Positions 12,616 through 23,867 of a DNA stretch of 64,000 nt are shown here, piece after piece. Below the pieces are notes generated by a model. The model was not told the origin of the DNA, did no database searches, and saw nothing but the letters and a program-made list of their open reading frames with translations. The position numbers were made by a program, and so were the translations under genes. Source of the DNA: Anadara kagoshimensis (lineage: Eukaryota > Mollusca > Bivalvia > Arcoida > Arcidae); contig CM037860.1 of assembly GCA_021292105.1 (NCBI GenBank), forward strand, positions 10,062,698 to 10,126,697, read 5' to 3'. How positions within the stretch are numbered: position 1 is the stretch's first letter; every line of letters starts with the position of its first letter.

Positions 12616-12894
12616 AATCCTATAATTGGAAATTATTTGGATTTCATCTATCTCAGTGAGACTAAAATGAAATATATAACTGATTCCTTAAGTTCTGATT
12701 CATATTTAGACTTACACCTCAATTATGACGCCCGCGAAAGGCTACATTTCAAACTATGACAAACGCAATGACTAACATCGTTCCGATGTCAACTTTCCAT
12801 TTTTATGCAGCAATATACCCGATTTTCTAAATTATGGTGTATTTATTTCACAATAAATAGATTACAGTAGAGCTTGTAACCACTATGGAAATTT

Positions 12895-13190
12895 TATACA
12901 GCAAAGGAATCGGCTTACAAATAAATTGTTGAAGCTAGGATATTGCAGGCCTAGGCTTATTCAAGCCCCAGAATGTTAATGACATTCATCACAATATTGT
13001 TGATAAGTGTGATGTCTCTGTGTCCAAATAACTCTTCATATATTTGACGTCTCATAGTTCCACGTTCCTGTCATTCCCAATTTTGATTTAACACATGGCG
13101 GGCAAGAAATCTTGCTAGCTTCAAAGATTTTACTTTGATTTGGGATTGTGGTTTGGACTTGTTGTTGTTGTTTTAATCAATAGTCTGAAT
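12895..13190 (+). mobile_element. Family A retroelement 3' fragment
   Basis: 'attgttgaagctaggatatt' then 'gcaggcctaggctt' begin the protein-tail block. The end carries 'ttttactttgatttgggatt' and 'gtggtttggac'. It is more diverged than the 1040 copy and has an internal deletion around the 'cttacccttccgg' block. Confidence 0.6.
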
Positions 13191-13446
13191 GTATTGCCTT
13201 TGTTAAGTTTCCACCTAGTATTCTAGTTGGAAGACTTACTGCTTTTCTTCTGTTTCCGGTTCTCCACTATTACTTTTATTATTATTGTTATTATTATTAT
13301 AATTACATGTATTATTGGTTTCTCCTGATCATTTTTTGTCTCCCAATTTTCTCTAAAACTCATCTATCGATTTCATTCAAATTTTCAGGATAGGTCCCTG
13401 TACTAAAAATCTATTGGTATGGGGTATAGCAAATACAGAGTGGTCA

Positions 13447-13496
13447 TTGGGGCAGGGCAGGGGCAGGGCAGGGGCAGGGGCAGGGCAGGGGCGGGT
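13447..13496 (+). repeat. G-rich minisatellite, quadruplex-prone
   Basis: About 50 bp of alternating 'GGGGCA' and 'GGGCA' units give eight or more runs of three to four Gs on the + strand separated by short CA loops. This fits the G-quadruplex pattern and is unique in an otherwise AT-rich window. Confidence 0.75.
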
Positions 13497-13664
13497 CTTA
13501 AAAACAATGATCACCAATTTTGCCATAGATGCTTAATTTTGTACTATAAGTCGTATATATTTATGATCAGAGTCCCGAGATGCACAAATCCATATCACAA
13601 GATTTCCCAGGAGTATCAGGGAGGGTTGGTAATGAGTAAGGTAGTGTGCTAACTCTTAAACGGT

Positions 13665-13800
13665 GGAAATCCCCACGCCTAAACTGTATATTTTCTTGTT
13701 CTGTATGAAAAGTGACACTAAAGAAAAACTAATGGGGTCATTCCAGGGGGAGGTGGGGTGGGCGGATCTGGGTACTAAATTTTAAATATTTGAGATCCCC
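13665..13800. repeat. Imperfect local repeat, copy 1 (also 14195-14300 and 14305-14410)
   Basis: 'ctaaactgtatattttcttg' then 'ttctgtatgaaaagtga', followed by 'aatggggtcattcc', recurs as 'taaactatatattttctagt' near 14205 and again as 'ctagacttgatatttcctgg' near 14329. Copies 2 and 3 are adjacent. Copy 1 is separated from them by the family B insertion at 13806-14190. Confidence 0.45.
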
Positions 13801-13805
13801 GTAAC

Positions 13806-14190
13806 AAATTACATATTATACCAGTTTTAATTTTACAGCACTAGACGGCCGTTTCGGAATACAATTCCTCATCAGTAATGCTTGGACCAAAATTATGAAA
13901 CCAAAATTATTTTGAATATGTTGCCCAAAGCTACCCAAAGGACCAAAATATATTTTACCAAATTAAGTTAAGGAAATACTTTGCATGAGGGAGTATATTT
14001 TTTTAGTTTTTGAGAATTTTGAAATTTTAACTTGCAGGAAATTGAGACAATTATAGTATATTTCTGACAATAATACGAAATTATTGCCTACTGAGTTGTT
14101 GGTGATATCCTCGGGGCACCAGCCACCAGCAGAGATATCGGCTTAGGGGTTTAAATTACATATTATACCAGTTTTATATTTATAGTTTTA
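13806..14190 (+). repeat. Family B dispersed repeat with start of a second unit
   Basis: A complete unit runs from 'aaattacatattatacca' at 13806 through 'agcactagacggccgtttcg' and 'tttgcatgagggagtat' to a distal part with 'agccaccagcagagatatcg'. The head then repeats at 14153, giving a period of 347 bp. It shows the same head-to-tail arrangement as the minus copy at 12262. Confidence 0.7.
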
Positions 14191-14194
14191 ATTA

Positions 14195-15059
14195 AACTAT
14201 ATATTTTCTAGTTCTGTTTAAAAAGTGAAAAGAGTAAAACTAAAGAAGAACCCATGGAGTCATTTCAAAGAGAGGTTGGGAATGGATGGGGCTTGACTAA
14301 CTTTTACATTGTTTGGGATTCCCAACCCTAGACTTGATATTTCCTGGCTATATGTGAAAAGTAGAATAGAGCAATATAAAAAAATAACCACAGGGTCATA
14401 TCTTACGAGTTTCATAATGTCAAAAGCCACCATCTTTAAAACATATTGCATATCCATCCCTTTAGCCTCTAGGCAAGCTTATGGGATTACAAATCTACCA
14501 CAATCACACAGATCTACTAAAAAATTTGTCAAAGTTTTAATAGCTTAATGGAGTAGTTGTAATGGTATAATTGTTTGAACCCCTTGGGTATCATCTATCA
14601 CTCAAGTTAATTGCTATTTACCACTTTTGAATAATGCTAATTGACCAATCAATATACATATATCAAATTGAATCTAGAAATAAAAAACGTTAATTTCTTA
14701 TAAAGCATTTAAACAGATTCAAAATAAGTGTAACTATTTGATTAGCAGATCTTTAAGTTTTGAAAAGTTGGTTTGATTGAAAAAATGGGTTGTCTTATTA
14801 CAATAATGTAATGCCATGTAAATAAAAAAGTGATGGATTATGTAAATTATGCTTAGTGATCACATAATATATTATTCTTTTTAGTAATATTTTGGTTGTC
14901 ATTTTAACAATGCAAAAAAGTCATTGGGTTCCTCTACCGTTTTGTGTAATGTATATATGATCATACAGTACATTATAAATTAAGTTTATTACCTTAGTGA
15001 TTTGACAAATAAACAGTTTAAATAAAATTATTTCACAAAAAATTATACTGGTTTTAAGG
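14195..15059. other. Non-coding DNA with local repeats
   Basis: Copies 2 and 3 of the 13.67-kb local repeat occupy about 14195-14410. The rest is AT-rich with no recognised gene. The overlapping frames at 14260-14457 (-) and 14309-14548 (+) lie over these repeats and are not considered coding. Confidence 0.5.
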
Positions 15060-15350
15060 ATGAGTTATATTATCACCACAGTATTGTTGATAAGTTTGAT
15101 GTCTCTGTGTCCAGGATTGCCCTGGATATATTTGACGTCTCATAGTTCCATGTTCTTTTCATACAATTGTGATTACAAACGTGGTGGGAGTAGCTATCTA
15201 AACAGGAGGTGCTTACCCTTCCGGAGCACCCGGCCTCACTCCCTGGTGGAGGTTCACGTGTCTAACCTAACTTGTTAGTTCCAAAGTTTTTACTTTGCTT
15301 CTGGATTGTGATTCGGACATGCATTAGTATGTTTGTTTTTGATTGATACT
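15060..15350 (+). mobile_element. Family A retroelement 3' fragment
   Basis: It starts at 'cacagtattgttgataagtt' and 'tgatgtctctgtgtccagga'. It then has 'tagctatctaaacaggagg', 'cttacccttccggagcaccc', 'gttcacgtgtctaacc', and ends 'gattcggacatgcattagta'. Among the copies with a well-preserved untranslated tail. Confidence 0.7.
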
Positions 15351-15424
15351 TCTGAAATAAAAATGTCGGTGTGTTGGAAGACGTTCGTCATTGTGCTTGT
15401 CACAATTACAGTTCTAGTTTTAAT

Positions 15425-15770
15425 TGTCTTCTTTCAATAGCTAGCTAAGCAGGATGTGATTTACCTTCAGGCGCATTCTACCTCACTTTCTGGAAAGAAA
15501 TTCACATGTTTCACCCAATTTAACAGTTTCTACTTTGTATTGGGATTGTAGTTTAGACATTGATTGGTATATTTGCCTTTGATGCAACACAAAATGGCAT
15601 CAGAAACATATCCCTTTTCACATAAAAGTAGTTAAACAGACATAACGACTCACATTCTCTAACCTAACTTGTCAGTTTCAAAGTCGTTATTTTGCTTCTG
15701 GATTGTGATTCAGACACAGATTAGTATGTTTGTTTTGATTGTATTGAATATCACATTTAAATTTTATCAA
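15425..15770 (+). mobile_element. Two diverged family A tail fragments
   Basis: 'agctagctaagcaggatgtg' near 15440 and 'ctaacctaacttgtcagttt' near 15660-15679 mark two further, more diverged tails in the same orientation as the 15060 copy. The arrangement looks like serial duplication of the untranslated tail. Confidence 0.5.
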
Positions 15771-16629
15771 ATACTTAGGAACGTTGTCTGCAGAATAAAT
15801 GTTAATTTATACAGTCAAAAGTTAGCCAGATTAGATATATCGTTCAGGGGGACTCAAGTCAAATGTACTTTGTTTTGGCAAACACTAGACAAACACTTAA
15901 CAATAAAATTATATATCATTCAATCATTTTATACACAGCAGCAATTAAAAAACAAAAGCAATCATACCAGACCAGCAAGTTTCATTCACGGACGCATTTA
16001 GACAGAAATATGTCATGAGTGTTTTACTGTTAAGTACATTTTACAGACTATCATGTCCGTTTGATTTTGAGAGTCCTTTAATAGTGCTTTTATGGTGCCC
16101 GATGATAACCGTCTTTTTATTTATCAAAACACTGCGACATCGGTTATTACTATCACTTTAAATTTGTTCAATTAATAATATTTTAAATAAACTCATTTTC
16201 CTTCATATTGGATATTGAGAACTAGTTAGATGCTGGTTAACAAGAGTCATTTTGTTAAAAGTCTAAAGCTTAGAAAATATAGCTTTTCGGTCACTTAATG
16301 TCCAGATCAACCGAGCTTAGATACAACTATCAACTTTATGTCATCACGTCGATATGATGTGTATTCGCCACGATTAAACGACTGATAATTCTCCGACGTT
16401 ATCGGAACTTTACTTCTGTATATCGTAACTCTTGATATGCAACACACAATTAACTTGCCAATAAATCATATCCAACTTTGAAATGATAATTAATATTTAA
16501 AACTTTATATACATATCACCATGGGGATCGATGTTAGAAAGTGTTTGAAAATAAAATTTAGCAAAATTCTTTGGGATTATCAAAAGAAGTGGTCCATAAC
16601 GGCCTGTATAACGCAATTGGCAATTAATT
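15771..16629. other. AT-rich non-coding DNA
   Basis: No gene was recognised. The 110-codon frame that runs over 15669-16001 begins inside a retroelement tail and has no domain. Confidence 0.5.
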
Positions 16630-16825
16630 GTATTACTTATTATACCAGTGTTAATTTTACAGCACTAGAGGGAATACAATTTCTCATCAGTAGTCCTTGG
16701 ACCAAAATTTTTAAACTAAAATTTTTTCAAGAAGTTGAAAAAAGGACCAAAATATATATTTAACCAAATTTAGGTAAGGAAATATTTAAAATATTGTTAA
16801 ATAAAGACTGGTATGATATGTAATT
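16630..16825 (+). repeat. Family B dispersed repeat, internally deleted
   Basis: Head 'attacttattataccagtgt' and 'aattttacagcactagaggg' with the 'cggccgttt' segment missing. It ends near 16801-16825, where the head reappears in the opposite orientation ('gactggtatgatatgtaatt'). This copy therefore has head sequences in inverted orientation. Confidence 0.55.
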
Positions 16826-19109
16826 TTTTGTCCATTGACATATAGACGGGTAATGGTTATTTATCAGTTTTGTCTGTAATAACGACTGTCATCTTTGATG
16901 TCACTGTAAATTATTTTTAAAACAGGGCACCTTGGAGCCTTCTAAACTAAATCTGATTTTAAATTGCCCAGAAGTATCACAAGATAAAATAATTTTACAC
17001 ATGCACACGGTACGGAATTTCAGCTCAAATGGCGATAGCCTATTTAGCTAAAAGATATCAATAAAAGGTTTTGCACTCTGAAACATCTTTACCAGACAAC
17101 ACATTTGTACATGAAGTCTATTTAATTTTTTTTTGAAAAAATATCCGACGGGAATAGATGGAAGACATTGATTGAAAATGATAAAGTTAGTCTTGAATCA
17201 TTAGATGAAAAAATCAAACTGTCCCTTCAAGATGGTTAGTGTAAAAGACAAATGTGATAGTAATGATCTAACTCTCAAATAAATCTCACTCTGATACAAA
17301 GGTTTCAATACTATCGATTTACACTACCCTAGCAATTTATTTTTCTTACGCGTTACGTTTTATTCAATTAGTAATAAATATGCAAAAACAACTTGTAATA
17401 GCTGGAGTTCTACTGGACAAAGTAATTGTCATGTTTTCTCCACTTTCTTATTGTGTTTTGTGAACGTTGAAGGTGTTACTTCGTACTTTGTAAAGACTTT
17501 TGGAGAATTACTATTGGAGTACTTTGTGTTTAGTGAAATTCTACAGGTAGGTAAATACAATTGTCACTCGCATACTTTCTACGGAAGTATAATCTTGTTT
17601 GCGTAATAATATATTTGAATTGTGTTTTCATTGTGTCATTTAATCTTGTTTGAAAGTGAAAATTATAGGACCATTACTAAGTTTAAACAGTAGAATGGAA
17701 AATACCCCCACAAACGACCGTAAAAGTAGGGAGTTGTTTTGGCGTTCTAAATACATTTATCTTTATTTAACTAAATGATGTTCAAATTATACTCGTCTCG
17801 AATAATAATGTAATGTCTGCTATTTCCCAGAAGTTGTTTAGTACTTGGTCAGCATCAGGTACGTACTAAACTTGGTTATTGAGATTTATTCAGTTTATTT
17901 TAGCTTACTACATATAGTTTTCTATTTTCTCTTTGTACCTTATTTCTGTATTTGTTTCGTGCAGATTTTTATTGTTTAAATTATTTTTTTAATTTCAAAG
18001 AAATGTTTTGATATACAGGCATCATATTTATAATTACTATTAAAATGATGGACATAAAACTTTTTACATGCCCGGATAAACCTAGTTTTCAAATTTATTG
18101 AATCAGCAATTTATTTGTAAGCAGTTTACTTCGTTCTATAAAGTTCCCGTAGTTGGAACAATTGAAAGATTGAACATAAAATTCTTTTTTTACTTGTATG
18201 TTTGTAATAACATAAGAAAGTTTGATATGTGAGAATTTTAATTATTTACTGCAATATAAACAATAATTTGCAGAAACATGCATTTAAGTATATATACGCT
18301 TCATGGTGATAGTATTTTGTGATCACAGATGCAGTAAGGTGTGTTGTTTATATGGTTAAAGCAAAAATATGTATAATGTGACTTTCGAACCTTGACATAA
18401 CGTTTGCAATTAAGTAAATTTTACCATTCTAAGAGGCTATTTTCATATTGATAAATATTTTACTTGCCATTCTGTGTAAACAACGATAAGCTAAGATATG
18501 AATATCAAATTCTGAACGGTGAATCTGATTTCAAGGACCGTGCGGACGGCAAACAAATAATTCGTATACCAATGGTTAAAATCAGTACACTATTTGTTGC
18601 TGATTTGTTTCGATATTCATAGGTAGTACAATTTATTGTTATTTACACCATATATATATCAAAGAGAGATAAATGACCAATAAAGCTTTATTTATCAACA
18701 GCTTTGTTTAAAACTTGATTAACGGAATAATGATATATCGCCATTTTTCATGCATATAAAATATGTAACATATTACGCATTTTTTTATTGAAAACCCTTG
18801 ATATTGAATTTTTAAGACCATTGATCTCACAAATAAAGATTATCGTCAAATCATTCTACCTCACATACAGATATATAGATGACCTTTTATATTGATATTA
18901 AATTTGAAAAGCATGAATGTAATTTTACCTTAATGTAAAAACATATGACTAATTTCGTTATATATGGAATAATGTCTGAAATATGATTACTTAAAATTTT
19001 AAAGATATATCACAAAAATGATGACTTCAATTTTTATTCCTAACATACCTTTTTATGCAACAATATACATTTATTGTGTATTTGTATCACAGTTAATAGG
19101 CTTAAAATA
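16826..19109. other. AT-rich non-coding DNA
   Basis: No gene, RNA gene, satellite or transposon was recognised over about 2.3 kb. Confidence 0.5.
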
Positions 19110-19455
19110 AAATTATGACTTATGAATATTGCAAGCCTAGACATATCATGACCCTCAAGTTCTAAGACCGTCATTACAATATTGTTTATAAGTATGATGT
19201 CTCTTTGTCTAGGATTTCCCTGGATATATTTGACGTCTAATAGTTCCATGTTCCTTTCACACAATTTTGATTACACACGTGGTGGGTGTAGCTAGCTAAA
19301 CAGGAGGCGCTTACCCTTCCGGAGCACCCGGCCTCACTTCCCTGGTGGAAGTTCACGTGTCTAGTGTAACTTATCAGTTCCAGTTTTTACTTTGCTTCTG
19401 GATTGTGATTCGAACATGGGTTAGTATGTTTGATTTTGATTGATCTCTAAACAAT
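19110..19455 (+). mobile_element. Family A retroelement 3' fragment
   Basis: It carries 'gaatattgcaagcctagaca', then 'tagctagctaaacaggaggc', then 'cttacccttccggagcaccc', then 'ggaagttcacgtgtctag', and ends 'catgggttagtatgtttgat'. The minus-strand frame 19040-19264 over it is a shadow. Confidence 0.7.
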
Positions 19456-20920
19456 AAATTTAGGATATATTTGGAGTCCCGTATATGTTTGTTAATTGCA
19501 TTCACAATTATGATTTTCCATGTGACTGACACAAGTTGCTCTGCATTCGGATCTCCAGGCCTTAGTTTCCTGTTTAGAAGTTTATATGTTTTAACTCAAA
19601 TTGAAATCCGACTATTTTTCTAAAAGTGATTTTTAAATGTAGTATTCAACTGGTGTAATAAAAAACATACTTACGAATTCAAGATAATAATAATAATAAT
19701 CGAGAAACATACAAGAGAATAATTATTATTTATTAAAATGATGTTATATTAATGCAAACATTAAACGTCAATGTTAAATCTAAAAATATATGTCCACAAG
19801 TAGCAAAGGCTTTAACAATTTTTTCCTGAAAATAGTTCTGAGCTATTATTCAAACCATTTACGTAGCATTGAACAACATTTTTCGTCAAAATCTTTATTA
19901 TACATACAAAACGACGTAATTATTTTCATGAAGGTATAATCTAATGTCGAAAATGCAATTACCAGTCATTCTGTTTTTTATCTACAGAACTATCAACAAA
20001 CAGCTTACTTAAGTGGCGGTGATATAACTTTGACATTCAATGATATAATTTCCTCTTAATAAGGTGTAGGGATTTGATATGTCTTGTCTGTCTTTATTTC
20101 TATATATGACTACGAGACTAACTACTTACCCTGTCAATAACACTTTACACAGTCAAAGAGTTGGAAAATAGCAAATTGTTTGCAATCGACACAAAGTTAA
20201 TTTAAGAGGATCGATGGTACATTAACGCCTAATTCGCGAATAGATCAACAACTAATATCCATTATAAGGAACAAAAAATCAAATAAAATATCGATACATA
20301 TATTTATAAGGTGTTAAGGGTTGTAATCTTATACAGGATTTTAGTTCTAAGACAAAGTGTCTAGAAGGATTACATCATGCTTCATTAACTTCAGACTAGT
20401 CAGCAGACGCAATCCGACGAAAACTGAAAGTAATTCCATGTTTTACTCTTATATATTGAAAACAGAAAATAATGATTTTTGAATTACTGCCAATATTACA
20501 TGATTAATAGGCTTTTAGTATAGGGATTTATGTACAAAATCGCCATGGAAAATGAATTTTGTTTAAGGTAAGTGTTTTCTTATCATTATTTTGATACCAA
20601 AAATAGCTGTTGGCGTTGAAAATAAACAAGAAAGAGTCACTCACTTGAGTTTTTTTTAACAATACCCGGTTTTAGGATGGAATACAAGTACGTCAATTGT
20701 TATTTCTGTGTGAACGCAAAGTGTTATTTCTCTTTCGGGACTTAATACATTGTAACATTAAAGAAATCAAACTAATTTTCATAATCAACGTTAAAAATAA
20801 TGCTCAAGCCACAATTTGTTTAAATACGCCATGAAACACAATTGTAATTTTAGTTAGGCATCAACATTACTCAACATCAAGAAATGTAAATCTAAATATG
20901 AATTGCATATTTCTTTCATT
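19456..20920. other. AT-rich non-coding DNA
   Basis: It contains a short (ATA)n run near 19687-19699. No gene or transposon was recognised. Confidence 0.5.
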
Positions 20921-21312
20921 CTGATTGTGTTGACACGTGGCGGTTGTAGCTAGCTAGACAAGAGGTACTTATCATTCTGATTGTGTTGACACGTGGTGGT
21001 TGTAGCTAGCTAGACAAGAGGTACTTATCATTCTGATTGTGTTGACACGTGGTGGTTGTAGCTAGCTAGACAAGAGGTACTTATCATTCTGATTGTGTTG
21101 ACACGTGGTGGTTGTAGCTAGCTAGACAAGAGGTACTTATCATTCTGATTGTGTTGACACGTGGTGGTTGTAGCTAGCTAGACAAGAGGTACTGATCATT
21201 CTGATTGTGTTGACACGTGGTGGTTGTAGCTAGCTAGACAAGAGGTACTTATCATTCTGATTGTGTTGACACGTGGTGGTTGTAGCTAGCTAGACAAGAG
21301 GTACTTATCATT
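20921..21312 (+). repeat. Minisatellite, 7 copies of a 56-bp unit
   Basis: The unit begins 'ctgattgtgttgacacgtgg' and contains 'ttgtagctagctagacaaga'. Unit starts are at 20921, 20977, 21033, 21089, 21145, 21201 and 21257, exactly 56 bp apart with very few substitutions (for example 'gtactgatc' in one unit near 21190). The unit corresponds to the segment of family A around 'cacgtggtgggtgtagctagctaaacagg', so the array is an internal expansion of a retroelement tail. The near identity suggests recent expansion or homogenisation. Confidence 0.9.
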
Positions 21313-22417
21313 CTTCATGAAGCGCCAGATTTCACTTTCACGGTGAACGTTTTGGTGTATTACTTGATCTGCAGGTTTTCAAAGTTTTACTTTTCTTTCG
21401 GTGGCGTGATTTTAAAATGGAATTACCTTATTTTTAAATTCATTAAGTTTTGTCTTTAGTAAAACGATAATTTTATTATTTCTGTAGAAAATATATCAAC
21501 AGATGTCAGAGCGACCAACAACACAAACATTCCTCATGAAACCATACTACTATTAACGAAAATCAAACATACTAAATCACATTACCAAACTAAATAAAAG
21601 ACAAAAGTAAAAACTTTGAAAACTGGCAAATTTAGGTAAACTTTCGACAATGAGACCGGGTTTTAGGAAGGGTTAAAGCTTTTGGCAATGTCAGTTGCAT
21701 CGAATTTAAAGCTTTCCTTGTGATATAAACTTGTTTATAAAAATATCATGGTTTTATCATATATCATCCTATGTTGTATTTATATTTAATCTCTGAAACA
21801 AATGTTTTATAATTTCCCTTTTCTTTAAAACTTTTATTGTTTGATCATTTTATACTATTGTATATTTTACATTTTCTAGCCAAGAATACTGAAAAAAATG
21901 GTAATGCAGTTTTAAATTATTCACAGACTACGTGGTAAGCTAAACTATTTTCTTTACATTGGTCTATGTGTAAATCATTATCAAACAAGCAAAGTAAAAC
22001 CTTTAAAAATGGCAAATTTAGCTAAACACTCGCACTTTATTTTATAAATATTATAAGGCGGGTACTGTTAATGGTTAAAGGGACTTCAATGAAAAATTTT
22101 ATCTGATATAAGGCTCTTTCGTTTGTACACTTGCTGATAAGGGTGATGGGAATAAATGAATGGTCCATAATAAGTCGTCCATACATTGGTGTTTCCTGAT
22201 TACTTAACCCCTCTGTGTATCGAACTGTTTATCCTGAAACAATGTTCGTTAAATAGCTTTTTAGAAACATATTGTTTTTGTGTTGTAGTTTTCTTTAAAT
22301 ATTTCTATAAATCAAAATAAATTTCAGCATATTTTGTATGTGCATCATAGATTTTAAAAGTCGTTAAAACATAACAAAATGTTATGTTTATGTTTGGATA
22401 TTTATAGATAAGGTTTG

Positions 22418-22421
<4 letters not shown>
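21313..22421. other. AT-rich non-coding DNA
   Basis: The first about 90 bp may be the remaining family A tail ('tttcaaagttttacttttct'). Nothing else was recognised. Confidence 0.5.

Positions 22422-22457
<36 letters not shown>
22422..22457 (+). repeat. (CT)18 microsatellite
   Basis: An uninterrupted CT dinucleotide run of about 36 bp. Confidence 0.95.
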
Positions 22458-22460
<3 letters not shown>

Positions 22461-22844
22461 AAAACTGTTCAATATATATGCTCATCAAAATGTATGTATC
22501 GTTGTATCATCGTTAGTTTTTGTGTTAAATATATATATTGAATACGAAATAAACAAAATAAATATAAAAAAGGTTTGCTTTCCTGATTGGTAGTGTTGTT
22601 TGTTAGAAAAATAAAACTAAGTTTGAAGTAATTAGTTGAATGTTAATTTTAATGACCATCATTGTAAACGATTGTTAGTGGTTGTAACCCTTTATCAATA
22701 GTATGGGAATGTCAATGGTCATTAGTTTGTCATTATTTTCAAGTCCACCCTAGGTAGTGAGTTTTACAATGTAATCGATTAATATGTTTGTCAAGTTTTC
22801 TAGTTTCTTTTGTTTTATGCAATTATCGTCAAATTGCTATTAAC

Positions 22845-23265
22845 ATTAAGGGTCATCCAAGATATCTTTGTTGCATTTTTATGGATATTGTGCAAAATTA
22901 CACGTTTTAGGAAAAATAGTTTTCACCTTGTATAACGAATTAATTAATTTTTTTTAAAGATATTTATAAATTCAACGTCATAGAGCAGTGCATAGGTACG
23001 ATTTTGTTAAAGAAATAAGAGGTTTTTGAAAACTCCACAATTTACGGTTGAGGTTTTCTACGATGTATTTTCCTTTTGAAAATGCGTGTATTTTTGCACA
23101 ATTTTCTTAAAAATGCAACAAATGTTTTCAAAATTCTTAAGATTATCAATTCCTGCTTTATTTTTATTTACAAATCTTCACACTCATAATTGTACCCCTC
23201 TTTCTCATTTTTCAACCAAATGGTTTTCACTTGAATTTTCCTACTTTGGTGACCCTTAATTTTAT
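22845..23265. mobile_element. MITE-like inverted-repeat element upstream of GPCR exon A
   Basis: The termini 'cattaagggtcatccaa' and 'ttggtgacccttaattt' face each other. A second facing pair is internal: 'ttgttgcatttttatggata' with 'ttgtgcaaaatta' against 'tttttgcacaattttctt' with 'aaaaatgcaacaaa'. There is no coding sequence. It lies about 330 bp upstream of GPCR exon A. Confidence 0.45.
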
Positions 23266-23596
23266 AGATAATCTAATTACCTGCGCGATTATCAGCGTAA
23301 ATGCTTCATTGAATATTGACTGGACAACTAAATAATTGAATTATTTAGGTTTAGATGACACTCATTGATTGTTTTATCTCTACAGCATTCGGTCACTCTC
23401 TTTCAATGTTTTAACAAATATTTAAATTTATTGTAGAGCCAACACAGTTTCCAATATGAAATTAGACGCGTACTCTTTATCTATTAATATTTTGTACGAG
23501 CATGATTTTAAGGGGAAGATTAATACAGGCGTATTTAATATCATACAAGATACATTTTAAATTTCAAAATATTTTTCAGGTGTTACGCAAAGGATA

Positions 23597-23867
23597 ATGA
23601 AAAATTTCACGGATTACTATTTTAACCATAGCAACATTTCTTTCTATGAGGATACCTATCTGAACCATATAAATGATTTTCGGGCTTCGATAAATTCTCA
23701 GGAGGACCTTGTGATTTCAGTGGTATTAACTGTAATATATGTGCCTATTTTTGTATGTGCACTAGTTGGAAATTCGTTAGCTTTAGTTGCACTGCTAAAT
23801 ATGGACAGTTCTCCACATACCATCAAAAATACATATCTTATCAACTTAGTCATAACAGATTTGTCAG
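23597..23867 (+). CDS. Class A GPCR, first coding exon (copy A), partial gene
   Basis: Encodes 90 codons plus one base: an extracellular N-terminus with three N-glycosylation sequons (residues 3, 10, 13), transmembrane helix 1 (about residues 37-66) with the GN pair at 58-59, intracellular loop 1, and the start of helix 2 ending TDLS with the conserved Asp at 88. The ATG is in good context, and a 'tttttcag' acceptor about 16 bases upstream suggests a 5'UTR intron. The exon ends at 'ttgtcag|gtaag', a phase-1 donor. The fold matches rhodopsin-like peptide receptors (orexin, allatotropin, trissin or RFamide-receptor type); the ligand cannot be assigned. It is the most divergent of the three such exons. 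No helix 3-7 exons were found downstream in the window. Confidence 0.75.

Noticed and set aside
15669..16001. 110-codon plus-strand open frame
   Set aside because: It begins in a retroelement tail and continues into unrelated DNA. No conserved motif.
20921..21312. Possible CRISPR-like array (regular 56-bp repeats)
   Set aside because: Units are contiguous with no unique spacers and the context is a eukaryotic retroelement. It is a minisatellite.
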